From the NCBI RefSeq assembly GCF_004358665.1, contig NZ_SMZR01000003.1, positions 248,001-312,000 of the forward strand: a DNA stretch of 64,000 nt. Reading direction: 5' to 3'. Origin of the DNA: Jeotgalibacillus sp. S-D1 (lineage in GTDB: Bacteria; Bacillota; Bacilli; Bacillales; Jeotgalibacillaceae). Shown piece by piece: positions 41,243-49,285 of this stretch. Position 1 is the stretch's first letter, and the number at the start of each line of letters is the position of its first letter. The notes beneath the pieces were generated by a model. It was not told the DNA's origin, did no database searches, and saw only the letters and a program-made list of their open reading frames with translations. The position numbers and the translations under genes were made by a program.

Positions 41243-41375
41243 CGATTGACTCTCCTTTGTCCTTGTTTTATCACCAAATATTCTGCTCCAACTACTCCAG
41301 CATCCGGCTCGAATTCATAGTCTGCAAGCTTCATTTCCTCTTTGTTTCCCCTGGCACTATATATACGCTCATCTA
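41239..41375 (-). pseudogene. Probable 3' remnant of a ROK-family sugar kinase gene
   Basis: Between the NagB-like and GH4 genes one frame stays open and reads ...KLADYEFEPDAGVVGAEYLV..., then a stop whose TGA overlaps the GH4 start (ATGA). ROK kinases end with this kind of segment (DAGVIGAAYL type). The upstream two-thirds of such a gene are missing and no start is present. It suggests that the operon once ran regulator, isomerase, kinase, glycosidase. Confidence 0.4.
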
Positions 41376-42110
41376 TCAGTCCTTCTTATCTGCATAAATT
41401 TCAATATAGCGGGCTGCTGCTCTGTCCAGAAAAAAGTCGACATGATTCAATCCAAGCAGCTGCTGGGCAGGCAGACCAGCCTCAGGGTTTGTAAAAATCT
41501 CCTTCGCAATTTCTGCTTTTCTTTCCCCGGTGATGGCTACAATGACCCGCTTGCTTCGAGTAATCTGCTCCAGTCCCATCGTCAGCCCTGAATCAAGCTC
41601 AACAGGGCTATTAAAATACTTTTGCGCCACTGTTTTCGTCGTTTCTGAAAGCGGAACTACCGTGCTATAGTTTAATGCCTGGCAGCCTGGTTCATTTAAT
41701 CCGATATGACCATTCATTCCAACACCCATCAAACTGAAGGTAATGGGATGCTGAAGAATAAAATCGTCTATTTTCTGACATTCAGCCTCCAGACTGGAGG
41801 AAGTGCCGTCAAAAAATTCAATCTGGCTTCCCTTCAACCCGATGAGGGAGAATAGATCCCTATCCAGCATCTGGTAGCAGCTTCCTTCAGAATTTCTTTC
41901 GATCCCTGTCCACTCATCCAGGCTGACAATTCGCAGCTTGGAAACACTTGTTCCATTTGAAAAGCTCTCAGCAAATTTCCGGTAGCTTTTTTGAGGTGTA
42001 CTACCAGAAGCAAGGCAAAACACCGGCTCCTCTTCCTGCGTTAAATTACTAAGCATTTCCTTAGCAATTTCCTCCGCAAGCTCCGCTTCATCGGGAAAAA
42101 TTCTGATCAT
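41376..42110 (-). CDS. Glucosamine/galactosamine-6-phosphate isomerase family protein (NagB-like)
   Basis: A 244-residue member of the NagB/6-phosphogluconolactonase fold. CLASGSTPQKSYR binds phosphate, LDEWTG carries the proton-transfer Asp, and GMNGHIGLNEPG is the signature of the deaminase branch. It should convert an amino-sugar phosphate to a keto-sugar phosphate and ammonia in the cytosol. The gene follows the ROK regulator by 15 bp and precedes a GH4 glycosidase, so an amino-sugar-containing glycoside may be the substrate of the pathway. Confidence 0.87.
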   Translation of the reverse strand: MIRIFPDEAELAEEIAKEMLSNLTQEEEPVFCLASGSTPQKSYRKFAESFSNGTSVSKLRIVSLDEWTGIERNSEGSCYQMLDRDLFSLIGLKGSQIEFFDGTSSSLEAECQKIDDFILQHPITFSLMGVGMNGHIGLNEPGCQALNYSTVVPLSETTKTVAQKYFNSPVELDSGLTMGLEQITRSKRVIVAITGERKAEIAKEIFTNPEAGLPAQQLLGLNHVDFFLDRAAARYIEIYADKKD

Positions 42111-42125
42111 GCCTTACATCTCCTT

Positions 42126-43253
42126 TTAAACAGAAATTATATTGATCACTTCATTTTGAAGAGCCTGTACAGCTGCTCCGATCGCTGCGGAATGTGGAGA
42201 GGCGCTATAGGTGATGACAGGCTCCAGATTCGCATATTGATCAACATATTTTGAGATATTTGCTAAAATCCGTTCCGGGGATAGTGCAATCGTTTTTCCG
42301 CTGACAATAATATGGCTGATGCCTAAGATACTGATGATGTTCGCAATGGTCAGAGCAATGTGACTTGCGATGAAATCCTCGAGCTTAGATCTGTCCACCG
42401 CCGACTTCACGTCATATTCCTTTTCTAGATTTTCAAGCCCTAGTCTGCCTTCCAGCCAGCCGACTGATGAAGACGTCCTTTTATAGTCAGGATCAAAGCA
42501 CATATACTCAAGCTCCCCCGCGCTTGCATTAAAACCTCTGTAGAGCTCCTTATTGATAATAAGCCCTGCCCCTATCCCCTCACCGGCTGCGATATGGATA
42601 AGGTCCGTTACACCTAAGCCGGGATCGAGGCTTCTGAACTCGGCAACAGCCGAAGCATTCACATCATTTTCAAGATAGATCGGCAGCTTTACCCTTTCGG
42701 TGAGATTGCCGACAATCACTTCGTAGCGGAAATTTTCTTCTTTATTTTCTGCCACTCTCATCCTGATCGTCTTTTTCTGATTATTTATAGCCCCGTCCAC
42801 ACCGATGCCTATTCCCAGTATCGTACTATTTGTTTCAGCAGCCTTCTTTCTCATCCAATCCACTATTTCTTCAAAAATGGAAGCAAACTCCGTGCTGTAA
42901 AAAGGGATATCGGATTCCATCGAAAAGCAATCGATGATTTTGCCATACAAATTGACGAGCAGCGCTGTGATCATTGATCCTATTTTCTGGATGCCGATCG
43001 TGACATAGCTATTTTCATTAAAACGGTATACGGTCCTTTTCCTGCCCAGGCCGCCTGAGCCCTCACGGCTTTCTCCCGTTGCTGTTACCAGCCCGATAGC
43101 GTCAAAAAAGTTAACCACCTTGCTGACTGTAACAAAGCTCATTGCCGTCTTCTCAGTAATTTCAACCTTCGCCAGATTAGGATTTTGTAATAAGATATCA
43201 AAGATTATTTTTCTGTTTTCATCCTTAATATCGTTCGGTAAATATGACCTCAT
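42126..43253 (-). CDS. ROK-family transcriptional regulator
   Basis: A 375-residue ROK repressor. The N-terminal winged HTH (NPNLAKVEITEKTAMSFVTVSKVV) is followed by an actin-like ROK domain with IGIGVDGAIN, LENDVNASAVAEF and AAGEGIGAGLIIN. The zinc-binding Cys cluster of NagC- and kinase-type ROK proteins is missing: the region reads GELEYMCFDPDYKR, so ligand sensing may differ. It leads the operon with NagB-like and GH4 genes and probably controls it. The AT-rich upstream region (43254-43398) shows no clear operator. Confidence 0.87.
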   Translation of the reverse strand: MRSYLPNDIKDENRKIIFDILLQNPNLAKVEITEKTAMSFVTVSKVVNFFDAIGLVTATGESREGSGGLGRKRTVYRFNENSYVTIGIQKIGSMITALLVNLYGKIIDCFSMESDIPFYSTEFASIFEEIVDWMRKKAAETNSTILGIGIGVDGAINNQKKTIRMRVAENKEENFRYEVIVGNLTERVKLPIYLENDVNASAVAEFRSLDPGLGVTDLIHIAAGEGIGAGLIINKELYRGFNASAGELEYMCFDPDYKRTSSSVGWLEGRLGLENLEKEYDVKSAVDRSKLEDFIASHIALTIANIISILGISHIIVSGKTIALSPERILANISKYVDQYANLEPVITYSASPHSAAIGAAVQALQNEVINIISV

Positions 43254-43398
43254 GTTTATCCCTCTTTAATATTTAATATCATTAATTAATAAACTTAAAT
43301 AATTAATCAAAAATTTTTTAAAAAATATTCTGTATATTCACCTAGCATTATAGTTATTTTCTGATATATCCGTCAACAGTAAATTGGAAAAATATTAT

Positions 43399-43432
43399 GC
43401 AAAAAACCAAAGGCTGGAGAGCCTTTGGTTTA
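43399..43432 (-). terminator. Terminator of the ohr gene
   Basis: On the minus strand AAACCAAAGGCT pairs with AGCCTTTGGTTT around CTCC and is followed by TTTGC. Confidence 0.85.
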
Positions 43433-43466
43433 CTGTTGATTGGGTTATTCATTTGTATCTGTAAGA

Positions 43467-43883
43467 TTAAGCAGTTCTTACAGAAAAATTCACATCAATA
43501 TTGCCGCGTGTTGCATTTGAGTAAGGGCAAACCTGATGTGCTTCGTTTACCAGGCTGCGTGCTGATGCTTCATCCAGGCCTTTAACAAGAACATCCATTT
43601 CAACTGAAAGCACATAGTTTCTTTCATCTTTATTCAGTGATACATGTGCTGTTACTTCAGATCCGCCGTGTTTCACATTGCTCATCATCGCAACCATGTT
43701 AAGTGCTGAATCAAAGCAAGCTGCATAGCCCGCTGCGAAAAGCTCTTCCGGATTGCTTGCCTCTTTGCTGGCATTTGGTCCCGGCATTGCAAGTGCTACA
43801 TCGACTACGCCGCTTTCTGAGCGTACGCGCCCCTCACGGCCGCCTACTGCTGTTGCTGTTGAAGTAAATAGTTTTTTCATCAT
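43467..43883 (-). CDS. ohr: Organic hydroperoxide resistance protein
   Basis: A 138-residue Ohr peroxidase that reduces organic hydroperoxides in the cytosol with a pair of cysteines. Both are present: AACFDSAL (about residue 56) and VCPYSNATRGN (about 119). PGPNASKEASNPEELFAAGYA is characteristic. AGGAGG precedes a double ATG. It is divergent from the ohrR-type regulator gene with a perfect inverted repeat between them. Confidence 0.95.
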   Translation of the reverse strand: MMKKLFTSTATAVGGREGRVRSESGVVDVALAMPGPNASKEASNPEELFAAGYAACFDSALNMVAMMSNVKHGGSEVTAHVSLNKDERNYVLSVEMDVLVKGLDEASARSLVNEAHQVCPYSNATRGNIDVNFSVRTA

Positions 43884-43916
43884 TCATTCCTCCTGATCGT
43901 GAGTAGTATGTTATAA

Positions 43917-43951
43917 TTAAGTTGTGTACAATTTAATTCTACACAACTTAA
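43917..43951. promoter_or_regulatory. OhrR-type operator between ohr and ohrR
   Basis: TTAAGTTGTGTA and TACACAACTTAA form a perfect 12-base inverted repeat 11 bases apart, with TACAATTTAATT between, in the 110-base divergent region. MarR-family OhrR proteins bind such AT-rich palindromes and release them on oxidation. Confidence 0.8.
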
Positions 43952-43992
43952 TTTTAATTGCAATTATTTTGATTCTCCAGGGAGGAAGTTTT

Positions 43993-44439
43993 ATGAACCC
44001 TTTACATTTATCCAATCAGTTGTGCTTTCCTTTTTATTCAATTTCCAAAGAAATTATTAAGCGATACCGGCATATATTAAAGCCCTTAAACCTTACTTAT
44101 CCTCAATATTTAGTGATGCTTGTACTGTGGGAAGAAGACCATGTTACGCTTAAATCAATTGGTGAACGCCTGCAGCTTGATTCAGGCACGTTGACGCCTG
44201 TTGCCAATAAGCTGATCGAAGCGGGCTATGTAAAAAAAACGCGCAACCCGGAGGATGAACGACAGCTGGTCATTCAACTGACAGAGCGCGGCCATGCGCT
44301 GCAAAAGGAAGCCGAACAAATCCCGGTTAAAGTTCATGACATTTATGGGTTAAGTGAGGAAGAATATGTTCGGTATAAAACCATGCTGGATGATTTATCG
44401 ATGAAGCTTGGGCTTACTTCGAATAAGGAAAAATGCTAA
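43993..44439 (+). CDS. ohrR: MarR-family organic peroxide sensor
   Basis: A 148-residue MarR-type repressor. The reactive Cys of OhrR is present near the N-terminus (SNQLCFPFYSISKEI, Cys11) with the tyrosines LTYPQYLVMLVLWE that bond to it; the wing helix is SGTLTPVANKL. Another Cys is at the very C-terminus (Cys148), unusual for single-Cys OhrR. The start is the ATG after GGGAGGAAG; a long hydrophobic upstream extension is excluded. It should repress ohr until oxidised. Confidence 0.93.
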   Translation: MNPLHLSNQLCFPFYSISKEIIKRYRHILKPLNLTYPQYLVMLVLWEEDHVTLKSIGERLQLDSGTLTPVANKLIEAGYVKKTRNPEDERQLVIQLTERGHALQKEAEQIPVKVHDIYGLSEEEYVRYKTMLDDLSMKLGLTSNKEKC

Positions 44440-44452
44440 GGAGAGATGTCTG

Positions 44453-44572
44453 ATGAAAAACTCAACACCTGAAGAAAAGGCAAAACAAAAAGCAAAGGGC
44501 ATTGGACTCTTTGCCTTTGTCATTGTTTTTGCCGGCGGGATTGCGGGGATGTTTTTGGATTGGCTGTTTTGA
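44453..44572 (+). CDS. Small single-helix membrane protein, unknown
   Basis: A 39-residue protein: charged N-terminus (MKNSTPEEKAKQKAKG) followed by one membrane helix (IGLFAFVIVFAGGIAGMFLDW). AAGGAG lies nine bases before ATG and overlaps the end of ohrR, so the two are co-transcribed. Charge and helix layout are those of a real small membrane protein. The role is unknown. Confidence 0.6.
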   Translation: MKNSTPEEKAKQKAKGIGLFAFVIVFAGGIAGMFLDWLF

Positions 44573-44658
44573 CGATGGCCAGCGTGCCGAATCTCTTCTT
44601 CGTTCACTTGGCGGCCAATTTAATCATTAAAATTCAGATGAAATGATAGATCAGGTTT

Positions 44659-46008
44659 TTATTTTAGCCCCTGCGGAAACTTAAATACATTGAACGGATC
44701 GTATTTTTCGTTCACCCGGTTCAACCGGGGGGCATTATCGCCAAAGTATTCACGCTCGTAGTTTTTAAGATGACTGATTGGGAAATTGACAAAGGAGCCT
44801 TCGGTTATTCGTTTAATATAGGCAAAGCGCTCGCGGACCCACTCCCTGTTTTCCATGGCAAATGCATCATCTGACCAGACTGACTGTATGCCCATAATAT
44901 ACCTCGCGTCTCTGTAAAAGAAAGCCGTGTCCCTTTTCCCGACTTCTGTGATTTCACCTCCCATTGCATAAAAAGAAACAGCCGCATAATCGGAGCCTTC
45001 TGCAGGGTTTTGAACCAGCTCAGCAATTGTCTCAAGCTCATCAAGTGAATAGCTCCTTTGGACAAACCTGCCTGTCGATTTGAACTTTTCGTATGGAGGA
45101 TAGGTGGCTTCCACCTTTTTCACCGCTTCAAGAAAGGATGATTCCTCAAGCTCCAGCCGGAACCCTTCCACCACGGAAAAAGGTTCCAGAATCTCACGGG
45201 CCTTTTCCGGCGAGCCATAAAAAAAGCCCCTCGCAAAAATCCCCAGTCCTTCTCCTTCCGCATTGTAAAAGCTTGCAACAAGGGTCATGCGTTTATCCAA
45301 TTCCTTCAGCCAATTTTGCCATATATTCATCACCTGCGCCTGCTTCTCACTGGTGGTCCCAACGTAAAAGAAGCTGACAAGCGTCACCGAACTGTTTGCA
45401 GGCTTAGGCAGCTGAAACTTCATGCTCACAACCAAACCAAAGTTGCCTCCTCCTGCACCCCGGCAAGCCCAAAAAAGATCGGAATTACGGGATTTGTTTG
45501 CTTTGATGAGCTTTCCCTTGTAATCTACCAGCTCCAGCTCAAGCAGACTGTCACACCCTAATCCATAAAGTCTGCTCGAATATCCCCAGCCTCCCCCAAG
45601 CGTAAAGCCTGATACTCCAACAGTCGGACAGGTTCCACCAGGGAATACATAGCCATTGGAGCCGATGAGATCATAGACATCCGTATTTTTTGCTCCCGCT
45701 CCCATCTTCAGGAGGTTCCGCTTCTTGTTCAATTTCAACTCGTTTAATCGGCTAATATCGATCACCAATACACAATCACCTGTTGAATACCCTTCATAAT
45801 GATGTCCGCCAGACCTGATTCGGATACTTACATTACGCTTGCGTGCCCATCGGATTGCGTTCACCACATCACGCTTCCGCTCACAATAAACGATTACCAG
45901 TGGAAATTTGTTAATCGCACGATTCCATTCCTGCCGTGCCTCATTATAAAACGGATCCTTCGGCGTCACCACCTCGCCAGTAAGTCCTTTTAAATACCTT
46001 GAATCCAA
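44659..46008 (-). CDS. FAD-linked oxidoreductase, berberine-bridge-enzyme type
   Basis: A 449-residue PCMH-type flavoprotein. Both residues for bicovalent FAD attachment are present: His in IRIRSGGHHYEG and Cys in GGTCPTVGVSGF. GGGWGYSSRLYGLGCDSL and the C-terminal BBE segment (NAPRLNRVNEKYDPFNVFKF) complete the family match. Members oxidise sugars or secondary alcohols; the substrate is unknown here. No signal peptide. The start is a TTG with GAAGGGAAG upstream; its context is weak. Confidence 0.87.
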   Translation of the reverse strand: MDSRYLKGLTGEVVTPKDPFYNEARQEWNRAINKFPLVIVYCERKRDVVNAIRWARKRNVSIRIRSGGHHYEGYSTGDCVLVIDISRLNELKLNKKRNLLKMGAGAKNTDVYDLIGSNGYVFPGGTCPTVGVSGFTLGGGWGYSSRLYGLGCDSLLELELVDYKGKLIKANKSRNSDLFWACRGAGGGNFGLVVSMKFQLPKPANSSVTLVSFFYVGTTSEKQAQVMNIWQNWLKELDKRMTLVASFYNAEGEGLGIFARGFFYGSPEKAREILEPFSVVEGFRLELEESSFLEAVKKVEATYPPYEKFKSTGRFVQRSYSLDELETIAELVQNPAEGSDYAAVSFYAMGGEITEVGKRDTAFFYRDARYIMGIQSVWSDDAFAMENREWVRERFAYIKRITEGSFVNFPISHLKNYEREYFGDNAPRLNRVNEKYDPFNVFKFPQGLK

Positions 46009-46132
46009 CCTTCACATCTTCCCTTCTATTAATACTAAATAGTAGTTTTATCATTATAGTATTCTAGGGGGTAGCGGTGTGGGTTCAGGGGGTAAATCCA
46101 CTAAGCTGCAAGCGGAATTAAATAAAACGGCA

Positions 46133-46174
46133 TAATAAAAGGCAAAGAGTATGGCGCTCTTTGCCTTTTGTTTT
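46133..46174. terminator. Bidirectional terminator
   Basis: AAAAGGCAAAGAG pairs with CTCTTTGCCTTTT around seven bases, with TGTTTTG on the plus strand and ATTATG on the minus strand. It ends leftward transcription of the ABC operon about 60 bases after its stop. Confidence 0.8.
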
Positions 46175-46233
46175 GATGTCCCAAAGTCTTTTTAAACTTT
46201 GGAACATCCTCTATTGGTCAGTAAAACATCTTC

Positions 46234-47442
46234 TTACGACTTCCTCATAATAAGCTGGCGCAGCTTCAAATTTTCTCCAAAGTGAAGAATTCCTTTTGGA
46301 TAAATCTTTGCCGCAAAATAACCGAACACAAATGTTGTGATGACAAGCAAGCCGATTGAGATCGTAATCTCAAAAAGGGAAGCAGCGTCTTTCATAACAA
46401 GAATGATCATGTTAAACGGTGATGTAAAAGGAAACAGTGCCAGAAACTTGGATAGCGCTGATGTAGGGTCATCCATGACAAAGAGGATGCCTGAAAAAGC
46501 ACTTGCCATTAAAAGTATCGAAATGGGCATTGTTGTTCCGTTCAGTTCCTCCGGACGGCTTACCATCGAACCGAACACGGCATACAGTGAGGCATATAAC
46601 AAATACCCCAACAAAAAGAAGATGAAGAAGTACACACAGTGCTCGACTGTTAAAGCTGAAAGATTCAGTTCGAAGTTTCCTAAACTTTCGGCTGGTTCCA
46701 CAAGACCTGATTTAAGATAAAGCGCGACACCTCCAAAGAAGGCGGTGAACTGTACGAGGCTCGCTAAAGCAATGCCGAATATTTTCCCGAAAATCATTGA
46801 TAGAGGATTTACTTTTGTTACCATGACTTCCATGACTCTTGAAGCTTTCTCAGAAGCCACCCCTGTCGCAATCGTGGTGCCGTACATCATAATCGCCATT
46901 AAAATAAACATCAGCATCAGATATGTCACAAACACCGAAACCTCGTTCTCCGCTGTGAAATCTCCTTTTTCCATCGTTACCGGGACGAAAAGAGCCTGCT
47001 GATCCGCTTCCGAAAGACCATTATTCAGAGCAATTTTTTGGACATTTTTTGTTTGCAGATACATGGACAATTCCGAGTTTAATTCGACGTCATTCGTTTT
47101 AGAAAAATAATTAACGGAATAGTTGCTTGAAGTCTGATCTATTACGTATAAACCCAATATTTTTCCTTCTTCAGCATCCTTTTTATACTCACTCATCTGA
47201 GTGGCGGTGCCTTCTTTCCACCTCCAGGCAGACAATTGCTGTTCTAATTCCGCAGCCTCGATATCAGAGGTGTTTAAAATCACCACTACTTCTTCTTTTG
47301 GCGCAGAAAAATTCTCAAGAATGCTCGGCAGCGAGATCGCAAAGATGGAAATCATGATCAAGGCAAACGTTGTGAGAAGATATGACTTCGATGTCACGCG
47401 CTCTCGAAATGATTGTTTGAACACCAAATAAAAATTCCTCAT
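46234..47442 (-). CDS. yhaP: ABC-2 type permease (NatB/YhaP-like)
   Basis: A 402-residue ABC-2 permease. One N-terminal helix (YLLTTFALIMISIFAISLPS), an extracytoplasmic domain of about 120 residues, then five helices toward the C-terminus, with TGVASEKASRVMEVMVTKVNPL as the family motif. The start is two bases after the ATPase stop, so they form one unit. YhaQP/NatAB systems export sodium or toxic compounds. Lying next to the lanthipeptide genes and read in the same direction, it may instead give self-immunity; no sequence feature decides. Confidence 0.85.
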   Translation of the reverse strand: MRNFYLVFKQSFRERVTSKSYLLTTFALIMISIFAISLPSILENFSAPKEEVVVILNTSDIEAAELEQQLSAWRWKEGTATQMSEYKKDAEEGKILGLYVIDQTSSNYSVNYFSKTNDVELNSELSMYLQTKNVQKIALNNGLSEADQQALFVPVTMEKGDFTAENEVSVFVTYLMLMFILMAIMMYGTTIATGVASEKASRVMEVMVTKVNPLSMIFGKIFGIALASLVQFTAFFGGVALYLKSGLVEPAESLGNFELNLSALTVEHCVYFFIFFLLGYLLYASLYAVFGSMVSRPEELNGTTMPISILLMASAFSGILFVMDDPTSALSKFLALFPFTSPFNMIILVMKDAASLFEITISIGLLVITTFVFGYFAAKIYPKGILHFGENLKLRQLIMRKS

Positions 47443-47444
47443 GG

Positions 47445-48332
47445 TTAATCCCCTGCCTTTTCAATAAATATTTGGTTCAAAGATGGATCGGCAATGCCGA
47501 TTTTTCGAATATCAACGATGCTTTTTAATTTTTCAATTAGGTGCAGACCCTGTTCCATGGTTTTCACCTGCACTTGATATTCCTTTCCCTTTCTGACAAA
47601 ATCCGTTTGCATTCCCGTCAAATGCTCCTCTAAGGGCTGAGGTGATTCAATATTCACGTATTTAAATCCATATTGGGTCTTGATGTCATAAATGGATCCG
47701 GAAAGCACAACCTCTCCGTGCTTCATCAGGTAGACCCTGTCGCAGAAAGACTCTACGCTTTCCATTCTGTGGCTGGAGAATATCAGTGTTTTGTTACGAT
47801 GAATAAGGTCTCCTATAACTTCTTCGAGCATTTGTGCATTCACAGGATCAAGTCCGCTGAAGGGTTCGTCCAGGATAATGAGATCCGGATCATGCATAAT
47901 CGCTGCGATCAATTGAATCTTTTGCTGATTTCCTTTTGATAAATCCCCTGTGTCTTTTTTGATATACTCGTTTATCCCTAATCGCTCGATCCATTTCAAT
48001 GCTTCCTGTCTCGCAGCTCGCTTACTCATGCCTTCCAATTGACCGAAATAGATCAATTGGTCCAGCATATTCATCTTTGGGTAAAGCCCTCTCTCTTCAG
48101 GTAAATAACCAAGCTTAACGTCTTTACGTACTAACGGTTTACCACCCCATTGAATGCTCCCGCTCTCCTGCTGCAGCAGCCCCAATATCATTCGGATAGT
48201 GGTCGTTTTTCCTGCACCGTTTCTCCCCAGAAGACCAACAGCTTCCCCTTGATTGACAGATAACGATAAATTTTTCACAGCGTGATATGGGCCGAAGTGC
48301 TTGTTAACATCTTTGATTGTCAAATTCATCAT
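47445..48332 (-). CDS. yhaQ: ABC transporter ATP-binding protein (NatA/YhaQ-like)
   Basis: A 295-residue ATPase with Walker A GRNGAGKTTT, signature LSKGNQQK (the NatA/YhaQ form), Walker B LIILDEPFSGLD and switch His in SSHRM. The Q-loop Gln is replaced in LPEERGLYP, as in LanF-type immunity ATPases, but NatA-type ATPases also have this, so it does not discriminate. A C-terminal accessory domain of about 70 residues follows. It is preceded by a 25-codon gene that overlaps a 147-residue protein gene. Confidence 0.9.
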   Translation of the reverse strand: MMNLTIKDVNKHFGPYHAVKNLSLSVNQGEAVGLLGRNGAGKTTTIRMILGLLQQESGSIQWGGKPLVRKDVKLGYLPEERGLYPKMNMLDQLIYFGQLEGMSKRAARQEALKWIERLGINEYIKKDTGDLSKGNQQKIQLIAAIMHDPDLIILDEPFSGLDPVNAQMLEEVIGDLIHRNKTLIFSSHRMESVESFCDRVYLMKHGEVVLSGSIYDIKTQYGFKYVNIESPQPLEEHLTGMQTDFVRKGKEYQVQVKTMEQGLHLIEKLKSIVDIRKIGIADPSLNQIFIEKAGD

Positions 48333-48347
48333 GTATCTCCCTTTCTT

Positions 48348-48425
48348 CTATAAAAATACTTTAATCAATGCAACAGTAAGAACACCTGCTACAGCGAGCA
48401 GTCCATATACTAGTAGGTTTTTCAT
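48348..48425 (-). CDS. 25-residue membrane peptide, translationally coupled
   Basis: ATG overlaps the stop of the upstream gene (ATGA), with AAAGGAG eight bases before it. The product MKNLLVYGLLAVAGVLTVAL plus five residues is a single hydrophobic helix. It ends 16 bases before the ABC ATPase gene. The tight coupling and Shine-Dalgarno sequence argue that it is made. It may be a small subunit or regulator of the ABC exporter; this is inference. Confidence 0.6.
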   Translation of the reverse strand: MKNLLVYGLLAVAGVLTVALIKVFL

Positions 48426-48865
48426 CTGATCATCTCCTTTACTGTAATCCATTGAATGGTCGTTTCTTTAGAACGTACCTTTTTCTTTTGTAACGTAACT
48501 TTTAGTTCACCATGTAAGAGTATTGCGTTTTGATAGCTCTCAATAACTTGTACTTGCTCCTCTGACGGCATTTCTTTATGAATGAGCCCCAGACGGTAAC
48601 CGTTCTCCTTTGAAATGAAAGAATCAATTTCCCCTATTTTTTTTAAATAACTGTGAGTGAAATCAATCTCAAAGCGGCCGGATTGACTGACTCCTTCTAC
48701 AGCCTGGGGATCCAGGATGAGAAGGTGGGGCATGGGAAAATCAGTTGCCTGAGTTGAAGCACGGAAGCAGATCTGAGCAAGCGTATTTAAATGTATAAGA
48801 GGTTCATTTACACATTTTTCATCATTTGCATTCTTGAAAATCGTAAACGGGTAGGCGATATCCAT
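48422..48865 (-). CDS. 147-residue cytosolic protein heading the ABC operon, unknown
   Basis: A soluble protein beginning MDIAYPFTIFKN, without signal peptide or membrane helix. Features include PHLLILDPQAVEGVSQSGRF and a basic C-terminal part (LQKKKVRSKETTIQW). I chose the third of three consecutive in-frame ATGs, seven bases after AGGAGG; longer frames upstream lack any signal. It is co-transcribed with the membrane peptide and ABC genes. It diverges from the small exported peptide gene at 49087. No family recognised; an immunity role is possible. Confidence 0.6.
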   Translation of the reverse strand: MDIAYPFTIFKNANDEKCVNEPLIHLNTLAQICFRASTQATDFPMPHLLILDPQAVEGVSQSGRFEIDFTHSYLKKIGEIDSFISKENGYRLGLIHKEMPSEEQVQVIESYQNAILLHGELKVTLQKKKVRSKETTIQWITVKEMIR

Positions 48866-49086
48866 CATCATTCCTCCTTTTGATAAAAATTTCAATAATT
48901 CCAATAATACCGGGACGTTTTCATCACCTCTGTTATGCATCGAAAACAGGTTTGGGTAAAAAGTCATGTTGAATATTGCAATTTCTTCAGAAAAAAAAGA
49001 GAAATTTTTACTAATTATTTTTAACGATGCTTCCGCTTTATGATGAATACAAGAAGAAAACATCAAACACAAAGGGGATTAAAAAA

Positions 49087-49233
49087 ATGAAAAAACTGCT
49101 TGTTTCTCTTACCATTATTGCTTCTATTACACTAGCCACTGACTATTCTGCAGACTTTCCAGCAACTGACGTACATATTGAAATGGCTGAAGAAGATATC
49201 CTTCCACTTGACCGGGAATCTGATGTGATGTAA
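49087..49233 (+). CDS. Small exported peptide (PapR/Phr-like pheromone candidate)
   Basis: A 48-residue peptide. It starts MKKLLVSLTIIASITLA, a short signal-peptide-like helix, then has a polar acidic tail ending ILPLDRESDVM. PapR, the pheromone partner of PlcR, has the same length and layout, including an MKKLL start and a DLPF-type core near the end. AAAGGGG precedes ATG at about nine bases. An NprR/PlcR-like regulator is encoded at the other end of the cluster, about 8.4 kb away, so the link is inferred. Alternatives are an immunity peptide or an unrelated secreted peptide. Confidence 0.55.
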   Translation: MKKLLVSLTIIASITLATDYSADFPATDVHIEMAEEDILPLDRESDVM

Positions 49234-49249
49234 ACATAAAGTTTATTTA

Positions 49250-49279
49250 GAAGTCATTCAGTTTAAACTGAATGACTTC
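49250..49279. terminator. Perfect palindromic terminator, bidirectional
   Basis: GAAGTCATTCAGTTT and its exact complement form a 30-base palindrome, followed by TTTCATTT on plus and TAAATAAAC on minus. It separates the convergent small peptide genes at 49087 and 49286. Confidence 0.8.
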
Positions 49280-49285
49280 TTTCAT

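Noticed and set aside
48422-49072. Longer version of the 147-residue protein, starting at 49072
   Set aside because: The extra N-terminal part lacks a Shine-Dalgarno sequence and runs through the divergent promoter region of the small exported peptide; AGGAGG fixes the shorter start.
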